This document shows, piece after piece, positions 60,376 to 64,000 of a DNA stretch of 64,000 bases (the first letter of the stretch is position 1; every line of letters begins with the position of its first letter). The translations under genes were made by a program, and so were the position numbers. The notes beneath the pieces are model-generated. The model had not been told where the DNA came from. It searched no databases and saw only the letters and a list, made by a program, of their open reading frames with translations. Source of the DNA: JBBEAM01 sp040882845 (GTDB lineage: Bacteria > Pseudomonadota > Alphaproteobacteria > Kiloniellales > DSM-21159); NCBI GenBank assembly GCA_040882845.1, contig JBBEAM010000007.1:1149709-1213708 (forward strand). Reading direction: 5' to 3'.

Positions 60376-61071
60376 CTACACGGCCATGTGCCGGTGAACG
60401 AGGTCGTCGCTTAACTCGTCGACGCTTCCCTCAACGGCGATGCTCCCCCTTTCGACCAGCGCGAAACGGGTCGAGGCACGGCGCGCGAACGCGACGTTCT
60501 GTTCGACCAGCACGACGGTCATGCCGTGCTTTCGGTTGAGGTCGATCAGGACCTCTTCGATCTGTTCGACGATGTTGGGCTGGATCCCCTCGGTCGGCTC
60601 ATCGAGCAGCATGACCTTCGGCTTGGTCAGCAGCGCACGGGCGATCGCCAACTGCTGCTGCTGACCGCCCGAGAGATTACCTCCAGCGCGGTTCATGAAC
60701 TCGCGCAGGATCGGGAAAAGATCCAGCACTTCCTCCTCGATTTCGCCCCTGCCTTCCGGCGTGCCGAAAGTGCCGATGGTGAGATTCTCGCGGACCGTGA
60801 ACTTCGGCAGGATGGCGCGGCCCTGCGGTACATAGCCGATGCCTGCCTTGGCACGGGCGTGCGGGGGCCGTTTGATGACCTCGACCCCATCGACGGAGAT
60901 GCTGCCCTCACAGCGGTCCATCAGTCCGACGATGGCGCGCATCATCGTGGTTTTGCCGACGCCATTGCGTCCGAGGATCGAAACGAACTCTCCCTTCCCG
61001 ACCGACAGGCTGACGTCGCTGAGCGCGCGGCTGGCGCCATAGAAGGCGCTGACGTTGGTAAGCTCAAGCAC
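60376..61071 (-). CDS. urtE: Urea/short-chain amide ABC transporter ATP-binding protein (UrtE-like)
   Basis: The product is 231 residues from GTG 61071, with GGAGG about eight bases upstream; this matches the usual UrtE length. The longer open frame upstream is the shadow of the preceding gene. Walker A is LGRNGVGKTTMM, the signature GNLSGGQQQQLAIARAL and Walker B VMLLDEPTEGIQPN, the last being characteristic of UrtE. Its start lies inside the last codons of urtD, suggesting coupling. It supplies energy to the branched-chain-type importer for urea or amides. Confidence 0.92.
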   Translation of the reverse strand: MLELTNVSAFYGASRALSDVSLSVGKGEFVSILGRNGVGKTTMMRAIVGLMDRCEGSISVDGVEVIKRPPHARAKAGIGYVPQGRAILPKFTVRENLTIGTFGTPEGRGEIEEEVLDLFPILREFMNRAGGNLSGGQQQQLAIARALLTKPKVMLLDEPTEGIQPNIVEQIEEVLIDLNRKHGMTVVLVEQNVAFARRASTRFALVERGSIAVEGSVDELSDDLVHRHMAV

Positions 61072-61828
61072 CGCTGATGCCTCCCGATCCGAGGTAGGCC
61101 GCCCGAACTTCCCGGTCGCGCTCGATCTCCTCAACGCTGCCTTCGGCAAGCAGTTTGCCCTGGTGCATGACCGAGATCTTCTCGCCGATCTCCTTGACGA
61201 AACCCATGTCGTGCTCGACGACGATCAGGGTGTGCCGCCCCTTGAGGCGCAGGAAGAGGTCCGCCGTCTTCTTGGTCTCCTGCGCCGTCATCCCGGCCGT
61301 CGGCTCGTCCATCAGAATCAGCTCCGGGTCCTGAGCGAGCAGCAGCGCGAACTCCAGCCACTGTGTCTGCCCGTGGGACAGGTAACCCGCCGGCATTTCC
61401 AGGTAGTCCTCCAGGCCGACCAACTCCGCCAACTTTTCCAGGCTGTCGAGATCGGCTCCGGAACCGAAGCGCACGAGATTGCCGAGAATGCTGGTATGCC
61501 TGCAGTAGGCGACGTCCAGGTTTTCCTGCACCGTCAGCTCCCGGAATACGCTCGGCACCTGGAACTTGCGGCCGATCCCGCAGCGCGCAATGGCGTGCTC
61601 CTCCATGTTGTTGAGCACCGCGCCCTCAAAAGAGATCACCCCGCTTGTCGGCTTGGCCTTTCCGCAGATCATGTCGAGTGCGGTCGTCTTACCTGCGCCG
61701 TTGGGGCCGATCAGGCAGCGCAGCTCGCCGCGCGCGACATTGAGGTTCAGGCCGTCGACGGCGCGAAACCCGTTGAAATCGATAGCCACGTTGTCGAGCA
61801 CCAGGTGGCCGTTTTCACCGCCGCTCAT
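61064..61828 (-). CDS. urtD: Urea/short-chain amide ABC transporter ATP-binding protein (UrtD-like)
   Basis: The 254-residue protein has Walker A IGPNGAGKTTALDMICGKAK, a signature-region variant LSHGQTQWLEFALLLAQDP in place of LSGGQ, and Walker B LILMDEPTAGM. The LSHGQ form is the known UrtD variant. Start and stop overlap the flanking genes. It pairs with UrtE beneath the UrtBC membrane proteins. Confidence 0.92.
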   Translation of the reverse strand: MSGGENGHLVLDNVAIDFNGFRAVDGLNLNVARGELRCLIGPNGAGKTTALDMICGKAKPTSGVISFEGAVLNNMEEHAIARCGIGRKFQVPSVFRELTVQENLDVAYCRHTSILGNLVRFGSGADLDSLEKLAELVGLEDYLEMPAGYLSHGQTQWLEFALLLAQDPELILMDEPTAGMTAQETKKTADLFLRLKGRHTLIVVEHDMGFVKEIGEKISVMHQGKLLAEGSVEEIERDREVRAAYLGSGGISGA

Positions 61829-62958
61829 TCGGCACCTCCCGGTTCGGACGCGGGTTTGGCGAGACCGCCTTCAGCTTTACGGGCGATCGACTTGGCTTTC
61901 TCGCCCTTGCCGAAGACGCGCGCGTAGAGCGCTTCGACCGCGCCGGCCAGGCCCTTCGGCATGAACAGCACGACCAGGACGAAAGCGAAGCCCATGATCA
62001 GCGACCAGGTGTCGAGGAAGGTTTCCGACTCGGACAGCGCGCCCTGCATCCCGGTAACGACGATCGCGCCGAGGGCTGCTCCAAGCAGGCTCTGACGCCC
62101 GCCAACCGCAACCCAGATCACCACACCCAGGCTGAGCGAAACGCCCAGGAAGGTCGGCGAGGCGAACTCCATGACGATGGTGTAGAGCATGCCTCCGACG
62201 CCGGCGATTCCAGCGGAGACGCTGAGGGCGAATATCTTGAAATAGGCGACGTCGTAGCCGAAGTAGCGCACCCGAGCCTCGTGATCCCGGATCGCCTGCA
62301 GGATCAAGCCGACCTTGCTCTTGGTGATAGCCAGGGCCAGGAACAAGCAGACCGTGAGGGCGCCGGCGATCAGGTAATAGGAGGAACTGCCGTAGGCATC
62401 GAAGGTAAGGCCGAAAATTTCCAGCTGCGCGAGATCGGTGATGCCGTTGAAGCCGCCGGTGTAGCGTTGCTGATCGATAATCAGCAAATTGACCACCACC
62501 AGCACCGCCAAAGTGATGATGGCGACGTAAACGCCGGTGACCCGGCCGCGGAAAATGAACCAGCCCAGCAGCATCGAAAAGACCACTGGGATCGCGATGC
62601 CCAGGAAGAGCCCCGCCGTGAGAGAGTGGAAGGGGAACCAGAACCAGGGCAGCGTCTCGACGTTGTTCCAGACCATGAAATCCGGCAGACCTTCGGAACC
62701 CGTATGCACCGGAACGGTACGCAGCTTCAGCATCATCGCCATGCAATAGGAGCCAAGCCCAAAGCTGGTGGCTTGGCCGAGATTGAGGATTCCCGTGTAT
62801 CCCCAGGACAAGCTCAATGCGATGGCGAGAATCCCGAGCGCCAGATAGCGGGAATACTTGTTCAGGATGAAGGGATCGTCGACGAAGGTCGGGACCAGCA
62901 GGATCGCCAAGCATACCGCTGCGTAGACGACGACTTGGCGCAATGTGCGGTTAGTCAC
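61825..62958 (-). CDS. urtC: Urea/short-chain amide ABC transporter permease (UrtC-like)
   Basis: The product is about 377 residues with about 10 helices and the LivM-type pattern: LSWGYTGILNLGQATSFGLG and the coupling region LQAIRDHEARVRYFGYD, VAYFKIFALSVSAGIAGVGG. GTG 62958 is chosen; a TTG at 62985 is possible. The stop overlaps urtD by four bases. Together with UrtB it forms the channel. Confidence 0.9.
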   Translation of the reverse strand: MTNRTLRQVVVYAAVCLAILLVPTFVDDPFILNKYSRYLALGILAIALSLSWGYTGILNLGQATSFGLGSYCMAMMLKLRTVPVHTGSEGLPDFMVWNNVETLPWFWFPFHSLTAGLFLGIAIPVVFSMLLGWFIFRGRVTGVYVAIITLAVLVVVNLLIIDQQRYTGGFNGITDLAQLEIFGLTFDAYGSSSYYLIAGALTVCLFLALAITKSKVGLILQAIRDHEARVRYFGYDVAYFKIFALSVSAGIAGVGGMLYTIVMEFASPTFLGVSLSLGVVIWVAVGGRQSLLGAALGAIVVTGMQGALSESETFLDTWSLIMGFAFVLVVLFMPKGLAGAVEALYARVFGKGEKAKSIARKAEGGLAKPASEPGGAE

Positions 62959-63018
62959 GGCGCCAGCCCCCCAGGTTCGTTTCAAACAATTTTCGACTCA
63001 TCGAACTCTCAATCATGT

Positions 63019-63888
63019 TCAAGAACGCAGCTTGGTCGCGAAAAGGCCCTGCGGCCGGAAGCGGATCAGCACGACAACCGCCAGCAGGACAACGGCCTTG
63101 GCGATGGTGTCGTTGCTGAAGAAAGCCAGGAATCCAGTCATCTCGCCGATGATCACAGAGCTGGCGACCGTCCCGATGAGGCTCTCGACTCCGCCGAGCA
63201 CCACCACCATGAAGGCATCGACCACATAGGTCGTGCCCATCTCCGGGGAGACGCTCTTGAGGGGCGAGACAAGCGCGCCGGCGAGGCCGGCGAGCCCGGC
63301 ACCGTAGGCGAAGGTCATGCTGTAGACCCGGTCGCTGTTGATGCCGAAGCAGCTTGCGACTTCGCGGTTCTGCATCACCGCGCGCAGCTTGATGCCGAGC
63401 GAGGTGCGGAACATCAGGTACCAGGTCAGGATGAATAGCGCGGCGGCGACGAACAGGATGAAGATGCGAAAGGCGGAGGTCTCGACGCCCAGGACCGAGA
63501 CCGACGAACTGAGCGCCTTGGGCATCTCCACATAGCGTAGCTCGCCGCCCACGGTCAGCCGGATCGCCTGCTGCGCGATGATGCCGATCCCCCACGTCGC
63601 CAGAATTGTATCCAACGGGCGATGGTAGAGATGGCGAATGACGATCCGTTCGATCACCCAGCCGAAGGCAGCCACGATCGCGAAGATGGCGACAAGGCTT
63701 TCTATCAGGCCGAGCCCGAGGAAGGTCTGTAAGGCCCAGGCGCTGTAGGCGCCGAGCATGACGAACTCGCCGTGCGCGAGATTGATGACGCCGGTAGCGC
63801 CGTAGATGATCGCCAAGCCGAGCGCGACCAGAAGCAGGATCGACGCCAGGCTGAGGCCGGTCATGAGCTGGGAGAGTACGACGTCCAT
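63019..63888 (-). CDS. urtB: Urea/short-chain amide ABC transporter permease (UrtB-like)
   Basis: The product is 289 residues from ATG 63888, with GAGGGAA before it. It is a LivH-type membrane protein with about eight helices: GLAIIYGATGVINLAHGEFV and the later VVLGGVESLIGTVASSVIIG. Its binding-protein partner (UrtA) would be expected upstream, beyond the right edge. The leader between the two carries a striking run of G on the coding strand. Confidence 0.9.
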   Translation of the reverse strand: MDVVLSQLMTGLSLASILLLVALGLAIIYGATGVINLAHGEFVMLGAYSAWALQTFLGLGLIESLVAIFAIVAAFGWVIERIVIRHLYHRPLDTILATWGIGIIAQQAIRLTVGGELRYVEMPKALSSSVSVLGVETSAFRIFILFVAAALFILTWYLMFRTSLGIKLRAVMQNREVASCFGINSDRVYSMTFAYGAGLAGLAGALVSPLKSVSPEMGTTYVVDAFMVVVLGGVESLIGTVASSVIIGEMTGFLAFFSNDTIAKAVVLLAVVVLIRFRPQGLFATKLRS

Positions 63889-63925
63889 GGATTCCCTCGG
63901 ATGCCTTGAGTGAAATGGCTGCGGT

Positions 63926-63968
63926 GGGGGGCAAAGCCCCCCCCCCAGCCCCAACCCCCCCCGCCCCC
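63926..63968 (-). other. G-rich tract and hairpin in the urtB leader (candidate G-quadruplex or attenuator)
   Basis: The plus strand has C runs of 10, 4, 8 and 5 bases (63937-63946, 63949-63952, 63955-63962, 63964-63968), which are G runs in the transcript of the minus-strand operon. A seven-base-pair hairpin (GGGGGGC, loop AAA, GCCCCCC) overlaps the longest run at 63926-63942. Four runs of four or more G with short loops match the usual G-quadruplex rule. Confidence 0.55.
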
Positions 63969-64000
63969 GCTTCGAGCTTGTATTTTCACTCGCTCTCCGC

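Overview
The window is GC-rich, tightly packed bacterial chromosome: many ATGA start/stop overlaps, long same-strand operons, and many transport and catabolic genes. The gene families (TRAP and TAXI transporters, phosphonoacetate hydrolase, a TorRST-type regulator, a betaine/TMAO-type ABC system, Urt-type amide/urea transport) suggest a free-living, probably marine alphaproteobacterium of the Rhodospirillales/Kiloniellales kind. That placement is inferred from gene content and was not tested. No rRNA, tRNA, CRISPR array, insertion sequence or phage gene was seen.

Layout. 1-4.7 kb: iron module on the minus strand (di-haem DUF1111 protein, imelysin, two ExbD-like proteins, TonB) with a Fur-like hexamer array upstream. 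4.87-6.0 kb: sodC and a frameshifted autotransporter-tail remnant. 6.4-19.1 kb: a plus-strand amidase, then a 12-gene minus-strand operon: FAH hydrolase, OCD-like protein, cupin dioxygenase, salicylate-5-hydroxylase-like Rieske oxygenase (beta, alpha), two TRAP DctP proteins, DctQ, DctM, CMD/AhpD-like protein, second OCD-like protein, SDR. A divergent LysR gene sits at its head. 20.2-29.8 kb: a second, rearranged cassette with paralogous parts (DapA family, cupin dioxygenase, CMD protein, MarR, TAXI-type TRAP transporter, second Rieske alpha/beta pair, OsmC, XRE-cupin regulator).

30.0-34.3 kb: a sulfonate/nitrate-type ABC importer with two permeases, two different ATPases and one binding protein. 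34.4-43.8 kb: phosphonate cluster (PhnD, PhnC, two PhnE, PhnA hydrolase, PhnY dehydrogenase, iron-type alcohol dehydrogenase, LysR, PhyH oxygenase) without the PhnW transaminase, which suggests a hydroxyalkylphosphonate substrate. 44.0-55.3 kb: a small membrane protein, a GMC oxidoreductase, a betaine/TMAO-type ABC transporter and a TorR/TorS/TorT-like sensory set. 55.3-64.0 kb: minus-strand amide/urea operon (UrtB-UrtE, aliphatic amidase AmiE) followed by a CbbQ/CbbO-type AAA+/VWA pair and an aquaporin.

The most interesting points are the two parallel Rieske/cupin/CMD cassettes, each with a different TRAP family and neither with a reductase; the TorRST set beside a TMAO/betaine-type transporter without TMAO reductase genes; the phosphonate cluster built around an alcohol dehydrogenase; and the CbbQO-type pair in an amidase operon. 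Functions are inferred by recognising families and motifs by eye; no database search was run.
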